DNA from: Paraphoma chrysanthemicola
Taxonomy: Eukaryota; Ascomycota; Dothideomycetes; Pleosporales; Phaeosphaeriaceae
Direction of reading: 5' to 3'
Length of the DNA stretch: 64,000 nucleotides
Assembly: GCA_020744225.1 (NCBI GenBank)
Contig: JAGMWG010000001.1
Span: 3,348,001-3,412,000, forward strand
In this document: piece after piece, positions 35,033-45,426 of the stretch
Layout of the letters: every line of letters starts with the position of its first letter
How positions within the stretch are numbered: the first letter of the stretch is position 1
Position numbers and translations under genes: made by a program
The notes under the pieces: model-generated
The model's input: only the letters and a program-made list of their open reading frames with translations
Databases searched by the model: none
What the model was told of the DNA's origin: nothing

Positions 35033-36412
35033 CTACAAAGTCTTATCAGCGCGCTCGAGCAGCTTCACCAGAGGCGCCCATCTTTGATCTACCGCTCTTG
35101 GATCGCACGGCCCACTCAATGTAATCTGATCTGTGAGGCAATAGTTGAAATTCTCAAAGACGAGTAGCTCAATACGCCCGCTGCCGCGGATTTCCGACAT
35201 CTCGAAATTAATATCAATGACGGTCGTCATGTTGCGTATTGTAAGTATAGGTAGAGCCTCGTAGCGCGTGAACACCGGCACAATGAATTCCAGAAGCATC
35301 TCGGTATCCACCAGTCCTGTGGACCCGCTGATTGTATATTTTCGGAGCCCAGGAACCAGTTCTGGAAAGTACCTGCCCTGGCTCTCCATCAAGTTTGTGT
35401 CGAAGAAGATATCGTCAAGGACAATGTGCAATGATATTAAATGCGGCGCTCGCAAACTGAAATCTGACATGTAGTACGCTACTGGTGCGAGTGTAAGGTG
35501 CTGGAGATTTGCGTATGTGATTTGCAGCATTCGAGTTCGTGGTGGTTTCCAATCCCATAGCAGCGGTGGTGCTGGGCCCAATACAGTTATGGTCTCTAGC
35601 GCATCCATGAGGCGTGTAGTATCCAGAACGTTTTGTATGGTCTACGAATTAGTAAGCTTCCTTGCCGTGTAACTTTTACTTTGGTCCTCGTTCAGAGCTC
35701 TGTGTAAGGCACAAGTCTCACAAGTTGCCGCTGGATGAGATAACAGTCGATTGACATGACTCGGGGATTGTGACACGCAGCCAATTGCCGCATACAGCGA
35801 GCGGAACAAGTTTCCAATGGCCTCGCTGCGGTATCGAAGGCAACCCGTACGGTCATATCACGCCGTGAAGGGCTACACGAAATTACTTACATGAAAAAGG
35901 TCTTGCAAGCTGCGAAGACGATCTTCCAAGTTGCGAGACCTACTAGATAGTATATCTGGGTGTTGTGGTCTTCCAAGCTGACAGATAGCATGGCGTAGCC
36001 GGCCAGCTTTGCCAATGACTGCAGCAAGTCGTTGCTCCAAAGCGAGCCTTAACCATGCACTTCGTTTTGATACCTTTTCCTCTCTGGCTTGCTTTGACTG
36101 GTCGCCTGTCAGGAAGAGCACACAAGTACTGATCGACAGGCAGGTCAGGTGGCTCGAGACGTCTGCCATATCAACCAGAGCTTCTAAATTAAGGATGCTT
36201 TCCTCCTTGCATTCTGTTGGGATATCTTCGATGATTCGCGTAAACACTGGCCAGGCTCCCTCATAGGAACGGCGGCTAGTCAATCGAAGACTGTAAACGT
36301 CGTGCCTCTCCACCGTAGTGGTAGTGGGCAATACAGTCACCTCAGACCGCTCGTGGTGAGGCAGCAGGTAGGCAAAGATGTGCTGTCGGAGCTCCAGCGG
36401 CAACGCTTCCAT
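35033..36412 (-). CDS. F-box protein, two exons, possibly frame-disrupted
   Basis: The simplest model is exons 35891-36412 and 35033-35641, joined in phase over a 249-bp intron with a perfect GTAAGT donor and a TACTAAT branch, giving 376 residues. The F-box is at the very start (EALPLELRQHIFAYLLPHHE, VYSLRLTSRRSYEGAWPVF). However, inside the 'intron' 35722-35874 reads as protein in the next frame (RRDMTVRVAFDTAARPLETC, RCMRQLAACHNPRVMSIDCY) and ends at a good GTGAGA donor, so an 80-bp intron (35642-35721) would follow it. That leaves a one-base frame change near 35875-35880 between exon 1 and the middle part. The gene may therefore be decaying or have an unrecognised splice. C-terminal end: LRR-like (LQHLTLAPVAYYMSDFSLRA). 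Confidence 0.6.
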
Positions 36413-37002
36413 GGCGAATGCGATGTTCCGACAACTTGGCGAAGCTTGGAGTTGAGGTTGTTCGGCGTGGAGCAGAGCCGCAGACCTTGTTCGGATAGCG
36501 GAAGGGGTCGGGAAAATTGCTCAAAGTGGCTTAGCTGCCTGTTTCGCTCCTTCTTCGGACGGCATGTAAGGCTGCAAGTGGATGACCGGCTTAACTTCTG
36601 GGCACTGCAAGCTCGGCAAGCCTCAACAGGTAGACTTTGTGGGGTAGCTCTAGTCGTTCTCGTTCTCGGTCTTTGAACACAAGATTCTGAGTGGTCGGCT
36701 GGGAGGAGCCGGTCTTCATCCCCGCAGATCTCCGCGAAGATTCTCGGACCGACATTCTTCAACCTCAGAGCCATGACGACGATGCGGGCATTCTTCTCAT
36801 TCTGGTAATGAGCGGTGCGGATGCGGTGGCGGATGGAGTGCGGAGGTGATGGTACAGATAGGGACGATGGAGAAGATGTGCGTTCGCTTGGTCAGAGTCA
36901 TGGAGGTATAAGAAGGAAGCAAAGGGCACGGGAAGAGGGCATCACAAGACATCCACGGGCCGATTAGCACTCCAGAACCTCGAAAGCACCACGATACTCA
37001 AG
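36413..37002. other. divergent F-box/alpha-galactosidase intergenic
   Basis: Separates the F-box gene and the alpha-galactosidase gene, which point apart. A minus-strand frame of 145 codons (36337-36774) overlaps the F-box start; it has no domain and is not called. Confidence 0.4.
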
Positions 37003-38549
37003 ATGACCACACTGAGACTCGCAAGCGCCGCAGCCCTGCTTTTCGGATCAGCAGCTGCCAACTATGACCGCAGACAAGTTGGAAATGAGGCACCTCAGGT
37101 CGTTATCCCTGGCGCATCATCATACAACGGTTTGAACTTGATCCCTCAGATGGGATGGAACAACTGGAATGCGTTTCATTGCGATGTCAACGAAAGCCTG
37201 CTACTCACTACTGCTCAAGACATGGTCGACTATGGCCTACGAGATCTTGGCTACGACCACATTGTCCTCGACGATTGTTGGGCAGTTGGCAGGAACGAAA
37301 GTGGCTACTTGATCCCCGACAGTATGTACATTAATGTCTTCAAGATCAGCAACAGTCACTAATATACTTCCCAGGTTACAAATTCCCTTCCGGCATGAAG
37401 TCCATCGCCGACCAAATCCATGCCCTTGGCTTCAAATTTGGCATGTACTCGTCCGCCGGCGTCCTTACCTGCGGACGCTTCCCCGGATCGCTAGGGTATG
37501 AGCAAAAAGACGCCGATCTCTGGGCTTCGTGGGGTGTCGATTATCTCAAGTACGACAACTGCTTCAATCAAGGCCAATCTGGAACCCCCAAACTCTCCTT
37601 CGATAGGTACAAAGTCATGTCCGACGCGCTCAATGCCACTGGCCGCGATATGACATACGCCATGTGCAATTGGGGCAACGATGACCCGTTCGACTGGGCT
37701 TACCGGATCGCGAACTCGGGTCGCATGTCTGGCGATATTTACGACTCTTTCAATCGCCCCGATGACCGCTGCCCCTGCACCGAAGCCATTGGCTGCGCCT
37801 GGCCTGGCTTCCACTGCAGCGTGATGAACATCCTGAACAAGATGCCTGCTATCACGTCGCGCACTATGTCTGGTTATTTCAACGATATGGACATGCTCGA
37901 GGTTGGCAACGGTGGACAATCTGATTCCGAATACGTCGTACACTTCAGCATGTGGGCCATCAACTCGTCACCCATGCTCATCGGCACAAACGTCGGTACA
38001 CTCTCACCAGCCAACCTCGCCATCTACTCTAACCCCGCCATTCTCGCAATCAACCAGGACCCATCTGCCGGTGCCGCCAAGCGTGTGTGGAGGTACGCAG
38101 CCGAAGCAGATGGGACTGGTGAAGGCGAGATTTCCCTCTGGACGCGCACAATGAGCAATGGTGACCGTATTGTCGCACTCCTAAACGCCGCAAATACAAG
38201 CATGTCCATGAACGTGACAATCGACGAAGTCTTCTTCGATGAGCGCACTGCCGGCGCATACCGCGCCCCGCCCGAGTTGTCGCAGACATGGGACGTGTAC
38301 GATCTCTGGGCGAACCGCATGGGCGAGACCGAAGCCGCCGCCATCTTGAACGGCACTATTGCTGAGATTACCGCGAATAGCACGACCCGATTTAATGCGA
38401 CTGCGACGAGTTATGCTGATGGCGTGGAGAGCGGACATCCCGCGCTCCTAGGCTCGCGAGTTGGCGCGCTTGAACCCAGTGGAACTTTCAGCGCGGAGAT
38501 TGCAAGACACTCCGTGGGAGTGTACAGGCTGCGAGCCCGAGAGGAATGA
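37003..38549 (+). CDS. secreted GH27 alpha-galactosidase, two exons
   Basis: Releases terminal alpha-1,6-linked galactose from melibiose, raffinose-type oligosaccharides and galactomannan. Exons 37003-37321 and 37375-38549 give 497 residues; the 53-bp intron has a GTATGT donor and a CACTAAT-type branch. Residues 1-19 are a signal peptide (TTLRLASAAALLFGSAAA), so the enzyme is secreted, and there are many N-x-S/T sites. The GH27 barrel has GWNNWNAFHC, YDHIVLDDCW, then YLKYDNCF with the nucleophile Asp167, RMSGDI with the likely acid/base Asp227, and FNDMDMLEVG. A C-terminal beta domain completes the usual layout. The frame breaks at 37362 only because of the intron. No other carbohydrate gene lies beside it. 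Confidence 0.93.
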
Positions 38550-39187
38550 ATGAGAAACTGTGCCAGAAGACAGATAGTAGATGATTTACGAAGGAACCGC
38601 ATCGCTACCAAGCAATTGTAAATAGACATTACGACCGTATAGACTTCACTATATTTCCATTTCCATTTCCATCCAGGCCCTTCGCGCCGCGTGTCTCCCA
38701 TTCTATTCCGTCCAATTTTCTCGCGTAGAATATTTCGCGCATGAGCCCTCGCCACATTTCCAATTGCGTTGTCATGTGAGGTGAGATCACGCCACCATCT
38801 CGTCTCACCACACCCCAACCGAGCCACATTACGAAAACGGCACCACATGCGTACTTCTTATCAGTGCGTGTCTCGTGGTGCCCGGAGATATTTCTCATGC
38901 AGGTACGATGTGATAGGCTTGTTGCATTGTTTTGTACCGTGATGGAACGAGGAGCAGTCGACGACTTTTAGCACGCAGCCTCTCTTTGTGGCCTTTATAA
39001 GGCTTCGATGCAGTGGAGATTAGAGACCATCAAACTTTACAATCAACATCGTCAATTAGATATTATTGAAACCAAACTACATTGTTCGAACAAAGTCACA
39101 ATCGGACACCAAAGCGACAACCTAACATCAACAACTTCACCACCATCTACCGTATCGAACAAACCAACAGACCAACACACAAACAAA
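38550..39187. other. intergenic with TATA-type promoter
   Basis: 3' flank of the alpha-galactosidase gene and probable promoter of the small ORF at 39188; no coding frame supported. Confidence 0.4.
38994..39000 (+). promoter_or_regulatory. TATA-like box
   Basis: TTTATAA, about 190 bp before the ATG at 39188, followed by a C/A-rich leader of the kind often found in strongly induced fungal genes. Confidence 0.35.
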
Positions 39188-39427
39188 ATGTCCGCACAGA
39201 TACAGTTAGCCTTCCAGACTGCGCTCCTACACCGCGCTCCCGCAGGTCACTGTCGCGCCCAGCGCGAAGCTATGTACACCGCCTCCGTACCACTCCAGAC
39301 TTTTGGCGCAACTGCCCCGCTACCCGTTGTTGCGCCGCTAGTCGAAGAAGAGAAGTGGGTATGTTGCGAGGACGATGTAAGGAGGTGGAGAAATGAGAGT
39401 GGGGATGAGAAGGGGGCCCGGATGTAA
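39188..39427 (+). CDS. possible small protein, uncharacterised
   Basis: A 79-codon frame with a very good start context (CAAACAAAATGTC) after a TATA box and an A/C-rich leader. The product begins SAQIQLAFQTALLHRAPAG, has a hydrophobic Ala/Pro/Val stretch in the middle and a charged end with WVCCEDDVRRW. No homology or signal peptide is recognised. A longer in-frame start at 39008 would lie in the leader. Support comes mainly from the promoter-like layout; it could be chance. Confidence 0.35.
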   Translation: MSAQIQLAFQTALLHRAPAGHCRAQREAMYTASVPLQTFGATAPLPVVAPLVEEEKWVCCEDDVRRWRNESGDEKGARM

Positions 39428-40000
39428 CGAGGTGGAATTTTATGGAGGAACTAGCAACACATGGGTACTGAGGAGGACACATAGAGCGAAGAAGTTCTGC
39501 ATGGAGGTTTGCGAATTAGAAGCGAAACAACATGGTTTCTTCGCGTTGAGGGTATACGACAGAGGATTAGCATGGAAGAGTGTTTTAGACGGAAAGCTGG
39601 CATTGTTTTATACTAGCGTTCGGTGCGGAACGCAATAGAAGGATACAAGAGGACCTACGGGTCGTTCTAAACTATGATTATCATTCCAGTATACAAGCTA
39701 CCAGGTCCATCGAAAGTGCTTCATAGAGTTTGTGCTGATATTATTGACATGGGTGAAAGCCTTCATAAAATGCCCTAGTGCAAGTGGAAAGAGTATAGTA
39801 ATGTTGATCATTTAGTCACATGTTGATATTTGCGCATACACAAGCGGGATGCAATAATTCATTATCAACACTCGTTGCAGTAACCGCGCCTTCAGAATCC
39901 CTCCAATCATCACTGTCCTCCAATCCCTCAACGTCCATTCTACTCTTCCCAGGCTTAACCCGGGTCATCCCTGCCCAATGTCTTTCCAGTCCCTCGACAC
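39428..40000. other. intergenic
   Basis: 3' flanks. A further 81-codon plus-strand frame (39393-39638) overlaps the end of the small ORF; not supported. Confidence 0.4.
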
Positions 40001-41600
40001 TCAATTCATTCCCTCAATCACCTTCTTAAACCCCTCTTCAGACTCCTTCCTCATGACTGCTCCCAGCCACCAATCCCCCGCTGAATCGCGGCCAATACAC
40101 ATCCCGCTCCCTCGCAATGCCAGACCCGGTGCATTCCTACCAACTATGTGGATAGACACTGGTTTACCACTCGTCTTCTCCATCTTAGTTTTGACACTGC
40201 TAGTGCCTTTTGTGCCCTCAACAATCGCCGCAGAGAAATCCAGATCAAATACTCCCGCCTTGCTCCAATTGCTCATGGTGCTTAGCGCCATGCCTCCATT
40301 GCCATATAACGCCGTTCCGCCGTTTTGTTGTGTGGTTCGTGCGCAGGCTTCGACTTGCGGGCGCGTGGTCTGGCTGACGAGGTCCTGCCGGATGCGAGCT
40401 GCGACGTGGCCAAGTGGGAGGGAACGGAGTTGGGAAACGGTAAAGTGCGACCAGATGGACGAGACGCTATTGTGTATGTATGCAGTTGTGGTGGGCAGGA
40501 GAGGTGGAGAAGTTGTGCTTAGGATATTGCGCAGGTCCAATACGTTCATGACGCCGACCAGACGGTTTGGAGAGGATGTGAGAGTGGGATTCGTGGCTGC
40601 GATGAGCTGAATGAACCACGCTGTTAGGATGTCGCCATCGCTTATGAATGGACGTTTGTCTCCACTCGCCGCGGTGGTGTTGTATGTGAGCTCGGATGCA
40701 GGGAGGGTGGCCAAGTCGGCGTATGCCTGGGTTTTGATGCGCGAGAAGTGAGATCCGGGTATACACATCAGGCGCGACACTTCTTCGGGGTAGAAGTAGG
40801 TTTCCCAGATGTAATTGAACACGAATTGAAGCATGCTAAGTCCTTTAAGGAGCTTGGGTGCCAAAATAAATTCTTCTTGTGGAGAGACGTCGGTACTGCC
40901 CAACGTGACTAGCGGATTGGTGTCGTAGCCTGCGAAGTCTGGGACATCGCTCTCACGTCCTTCAAGTACGGCGATCCAAGTTCTGATTAGAGCATCCTGC
41001 CCCATCGCATCGAGAAGAGTGTGCAGCCACGTGATCGTTACGAGGGTTGCGTCGTCGAAACTCATTATCTGCAGACCGATTTGTGGGATGTCGAGAATTA
41101 TGTAGTCCTCGAAGCCTTCAGGATTTATTGCTGATTTGACAGTGACGCGGCCTATGTCGTCAAAGGCTTGAAGCTTGCCTGTCGCCTTGGGAAAAGATGC
41201 ATGAAGCGCGTGTTTAGAGAGCGGCATGGATTCGACAATGTGTGTGTAGTTGATGGGTAGGCGGGCCTTACTGTACTGTGCTGGGATATGATACTCCAGT
41301 TTGCCTTTATCCTGTGAATGATATCAGTACCTACATTCCATACGTCTTTGTGTTTAGTGTAGGTACATTTCGTCTCAATCTTGCACCCAGCTTGCGCCAT
41401 CCTGGTCGCTCAAGCAGTTTCCACAGCGCACCAGATAACTTCTCTGCATCCATCACATCGTCGAACTTCATCGTGAACTCCAGCATAATCTGTTTATTGG
41501 TCCGTGTGTCATCGCGTGAGAACAGCGGAACAACAGTATCTGTTGCCACGCGTTCGGGCGCGACATGCTTGCTGCGAAGGAGATTGAAAAGAAACGCCAT
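40001..41600 (-). CDS. BAHD-type acyltransferase, two exons
   Basis: Acyl-CoA-dependent O- or N-acyltransferase of the BAHD/trichothecene 3-O-acetyltransferase group. Exons 41367-41600 and 40001-41311 give 514 residues. The 55-bp intron was placed because donor GTACCT and acceptor CACAG join RLRRN to DKGKLEYHIP in phase. The frame extends upstream with GTG, but the ATG at 41600 (AFLFNLLRSKHVAPERV) is preferred. The catalytic HxxxD motif is WLHTLLDAMG, His175 and Asp179. The usual DFGWG motif is replaced by FDLDFSAAI, a common erosion in fungal members. Substrate unknown; no terpene or polyketide synthase lies nearby, so a link to a gene cluster cannot be shown. Confidence 0.82.
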
Positions 41601-42509
41601 GAAGAGCGAGTTCACAGACGAAGACTCTGGTTCAGTTCGCTTGCTGTAGGGTGTGTTGAAATAAGTACTCTATGGTCGCTACTGATTCTTGATCCTTGAA
41701 GCACGCATGCGCTTCTGTGAGTGGGCTGGCTGACTTTGTCCTAGAAGAGATAAATGTTCGGGAGGCCGTGCTCTTTCCTGGGGCGGCCTGATGCTTGTGA
41801 GAGGGCATCCTAGTCATCTCACCTTCCTTCCAATCGTCAACATGGGATGTTTCCAAATTCCGGACGATTACGGACGCCTAAGATGAGTAATCTTTTCCGA
41901 AATCTGCTGCACACCTTTCTGATAGTGCCTCCAAGATTGAAGGGATATCCTTAGTTAAGGCAACGACGTCTCGCAATTGGCCGGCGATTCAGCATAATAA
42001 TGCGCCGAGCAGATCAGCTACCACAACGTATAGAAATGGCATCGCATGAAGGCAATTTAGAGACTCCTTCAAGAATGCGTCAACCATTCCACAGTCAGTG
42101 CTCTGTTGGTAGCGACAACGGATTATGGTGTTCGGTGATGAGTGACTGTGCCACACAATTGATTCACGCCGAACATCGTAGGATACATTCACTCTGCAAA
42201 AGCGCCACAAGCGAATGCGGGTAGTGCAAAGGGCTCAACGCAGTGTTATCCCTAGTGTCTGAGTGGGATGTGCTGGCCTCATTAAAATGGACCTTACTCT
42301 TTCGCAGGGTTCGAAGTCTTGAAATCATGCTGCCTGACACACCCTCTACTCCTCGTGGTTTTTATGGTACACCACAGCTGCCACAGGCACACGCTATGAT
42401 ACCGTTCCGAATTGCAGATCCGTCCATATAAGACAGGTCAAGACATCATGCGAAGCAACAAGCTTTACTCGTTGTTTTCATTATCATCATTCATGATCCA
42501 CTCCCATTT
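41601..42509. other. intergenic, no supported gene
   Basis: Short frames only (up to 75 codons). The left end is the promoter of the acyltransferase gene and the right end the 3' flank of the membrane-protein gene. Confidence 0.4.
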
Positions 42510-44089
42510 CTAATTCCCCGGCCCCGTGAAGTTCCCAATAAACACCACCAAAATCGCACAATACGCTGCACTTGCCGCAAACAACTCATGTCTCGCAGCT
42601 TTTGTCAACAGACTCATCGCAGCACTAAATAACAGTGTGAACACAATCAGCACGCCCACCGCATTAAACGTGTCGCGATTATAATCGTCGACAGCCGACG
42701 CGGGGACCGTGGCGTTTGCTTCGACAAGGTCGGAGAGGTTGGAGATGGCGGACGTGCTAGTAAGATGGTACAACGTGACGACGGGTATGACGAGGAGGAC
42801 GAAGATTACAAAAGTGATGAGGATGTTGACGAGTTTGTTGATGCGTTCCATGGAGTATAGTGAGATAAATTCAGAGTTTGTTTTGGCTTGGAGCTCCGGG
42901 GTGCGGAAGTATTTCTACTTGAATGTCAGCAGATGCAATCAATGTGTACGATGACTTTTGGATAAGCGTACTTCGAGAGGCGGCTTATCGCAATTAAACA
43001 TTGCGCGTAGAAAGCGATCAGTCTGCCGAACAAGCTTTTCTACAACGCCGTCAAAGGTCGCCCATTCGCGGCCACTGGAGAGTGAGATGACGTCCTCTTT
43101 GCTGCGGATCGAGTCCATTTCGGCGTCCATGAGGGGCTGGGTGTTGTGATGGTAGCGACGAACGCTTGTGTAGTTGCGGTCTGATGGTTTAGTAAAGCTC
43201 TCAAGTTTCCTGGCTCGGATTAAGACATCGTCTACACTGTGATCAGTACAAGTAATACTCCATCGCTTCGAAGCCGAGCGCACCATATTCGATCAACTTC
43301 TCCTTGATCTCACGAAGTATGACTCTGCGATTGCGTGATGTACCCTCGTCTGCGGCCCGATCTACATCGATCTCTCGCGACCGTAACCGGTCGGGATCTT
43401 CTTCGGCGTCATCAAGATCTATTTCGTCGAGCTCCCTCTCTAGTGATGTGATTTCATCTTGTAGGTCAAGCAAGACGCGCGAGTGCAAATAGCTGAAAGA
43501 CCGGTATAGTGAGAAATTTGCTTCGCTCGAATGGAACGCTGCGAGCCTAGGAAAGCCATTTGGTGTACCCTCCACTAATACCGTGAGATTATGCGGCTAC
43601 AAGGCGCAGAATCTACTCACGGGTGCGCGTCTTGGTTTCCAGCACGTCTTCTGGCTCTGGGTCGTACTTGAACGACCCTGCTACTCTGCGAAGCACATTC
43701 GGCTTCTTCTCATCTTCTGCTTACGTCTTAGTCTTGCATGCGAAGGGGATTCGTTGAAGCAGAATCCAAATTTCCATGCTACGGCAAATTTCTGACAGTC
43801 ATTCATGTGCCACGTCTTTCAACGTGTTGAGCGCATTGACATTGCTGCGTCCAGATTGCCATGGTGGACTGACTTTGGGGCCGGAACGTGTTCAGGATCA
43901 CCTACGAGGCTGTGCAGTCTCACCACTGACCGATGAAGTCTGTGGGCGGCTATCGGCATCATGCTCCTCCCCAATTTCAATAATGGCGTCTCCCGACAAC
44001 GTCGCATCCGTGTCGGTAGGCGAGGTAGGCGACTGAGGAGTTTTCTCGTCGGTCAGAGTGTCGCCGGTCATCGTTCGTGCGCGAGACAT
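42510..44089 (-). CDS. DUF6594-type fungal membrane protein, five exons
   Basis: Exons in coding order: 43924-44089, 43621-43716, 43284-43574, 42972-43231, 42510-42914; total 1218 nt, 405 residues. The start is SRARTMTGD at 44089. A disordered acidic N-terminus is followed by the family core: EGTPNGFPRLAAF, YRSFSYLHSRVLLDLQDEI, a coiled acidic region, EKLIEYDDVLIRARKL, and QPLMDAEMDSIRSKEDVISL. The last exon has a conserved short helix (ERINKLVNILITFVIFVLLV) and two to three membrane segments ending HELFAASAAYCAILVVFIGN, which is characteristic of this uncharacterised, highly expanded family. The acceptor GTGTAG at 43232 was chosen over CACAG because only it avoids a stop. The 207-bp intron before exon 2 is long for this window. 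Function unknown; a link to cell-cell recognition or membrane stress is speculation. Confidence 0.8.
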
Positions 44090-44396
44090 TGTGGGTGGTG
44101 ATATAATAGCGCGACCAGCACGGCGGAAGCGGAAAGAGGAAACAAGAACTTTTGCGCAAAAGCGAAAACCGGTCACACTCAATGATCAAAACTGTGGCTC
44201 AACACCTTGTGGCGGGAGAGCCGTCTATGTACGCAGTGATAATGAGGGAGGTGTGCCCTGTCACATCGCCCTTCTCCGAGTCTCAGCCCCAATCGCTTCG
44301 ACGCCACCCCTTATTGGCCGCACCGTATGACAAGTTGCTGCCTGTATGGAACATCCGGTGAACACAGCCACAGGAAACGCACAACGGTAGCACTTT
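44090..44396. other. intergenic
   Basis: Upstream of the DUF6594-type gene and downstream of the small gene at 44397; no feature recognised. Confidence 0.5.
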
Positions 44397-44845
44397 TCAG
44401 CCACGCTTTTCGATTCGGAGGTCCCTTTCTCTGATCCAGGCGCCGTTCTTGACCATTGTGCCCCTGTACGGGTCGACCAACTGGTACTCAAATACGGCTC
44501 TTTCACGGTTGTACTGTGACTGATATACCTGAAAGGTGCCCTTGATTCGGTCGCTCCCAATTAACAGTGCAGCGTGAACGATATCGTTTTTGTTGAACTT
44601 TGGTGTCGGCTGCGACTGATGTCAGAAGCTGGCATGGAATTGGAGAGTGAAGCATTACCGTGTGCAGCTTTGCTTTTGGATCAAGGCGAACGCCGGACTT
44701 GGTCGCAGGAACTGCGTCGTCGGACGAATCCTCTGCGTACTCATTCTGCTCTTCGTCAGCCTTTTGGGGCAGAGGTCTCACTCGGTGCGGCGCGACTCAC
44801 CTCTCCAGCCACAACAGGCTGATCCTCCAGCTCATTTGATGCCAT
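44397..44845 (-). CDS. small conserved-type protein, three exons
   Basis: Rebuilt from the sequence: ATG at 44845 (ASNELEDQPVVAGE), GTGAGT donor, an acidic exon (NEYAEDSSDDAVPATKSGV), GTAATG donor with a CTTCTGACATCAG acceptor region, then a compact C-terminal domain (PKFNKNDIVHAALLIGSDRI, FEYQLVDPYRG, VKNGAWIRERDLRIEKRG) and a TGA at 44397-44399. The first intron could end at one of several AG sites 40-55 nt after the donor, each in phase, so residue count is about 120-125. The C-terminal part looks like a small beta-barrel (SH3/Tudor-like spacing of hydrophobic strands and Gly), but I make no firm call. No single exon is long enough to look like a gene. It is head to head with the caspase-fold gene. 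Confidence 0.65.
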
Positions 44846-45426
44846 TTGATCGAGGTTCAGATGTGAAGCAGGAAATGCAGGTGTGACTGGGTAGCCGTGT
44901 GAGTGACGCCCTTGAGGACGAGCAGGCTATCTATGATATACCGGTGCTGCTGCAGGCCTCTCAGACAATGTAGGTGCACCAGCCCCAGGCACGACAGGTA
45001 TGACCGGTGTTCAGCGATGGGGCGGTTCCATCCTAGCACAGCCCGCAGCCGTTCGATAACAGCACTCGTCACTCCGCGACACCACGCATCGACCCGCTGA
45101 GATGTGCTTTACTGCTGACGCCGGAGGCTCATTATGAATCGACATGATGACTGCGGCCCTATCGCTTGGACAGCCTGATACGTTGGGCAATAGGAATGCC
45201 AAAAGGTGATGGGGTTTTGGCCCCCAACGACGGGAAGCTGACAGGGCTGCCAAGCGCTGATTGGCCGGGAGAGGTGCATGTGCTAAAGTCCTAACTCCTC
45301 TCGTGTTGCATGCAACATTCAATATGGGGGCTGAAAGATGGAGGGAACCATTCTGTCAGCAAGCCTTGTACCTGCGAACTGCTCCAGCCTTATGTCTCGC
45401 GCCCTCCTACGCGCTTCTGACGAGCA
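44846..45426. promoter_or_regulatory. divergent intergenic region
   Basis: 580 bp between two genes pointing apart; no coding frame. Contains no recognised element. Confidence 0.4.

Noticed and set aside
36337..36774. 145-codon minus-strand frame over the F-box start
   Set aside because: Overlaps the first exon of the F-box gene in another frame; Arg/Ser-rich without motif.
42300..42330. GGTTCGAA-like box suggesting a tRNA B-box
   Set aside because: No matching A-box or cloverleaf stems in the flanking bases; no tRNA could be folded.
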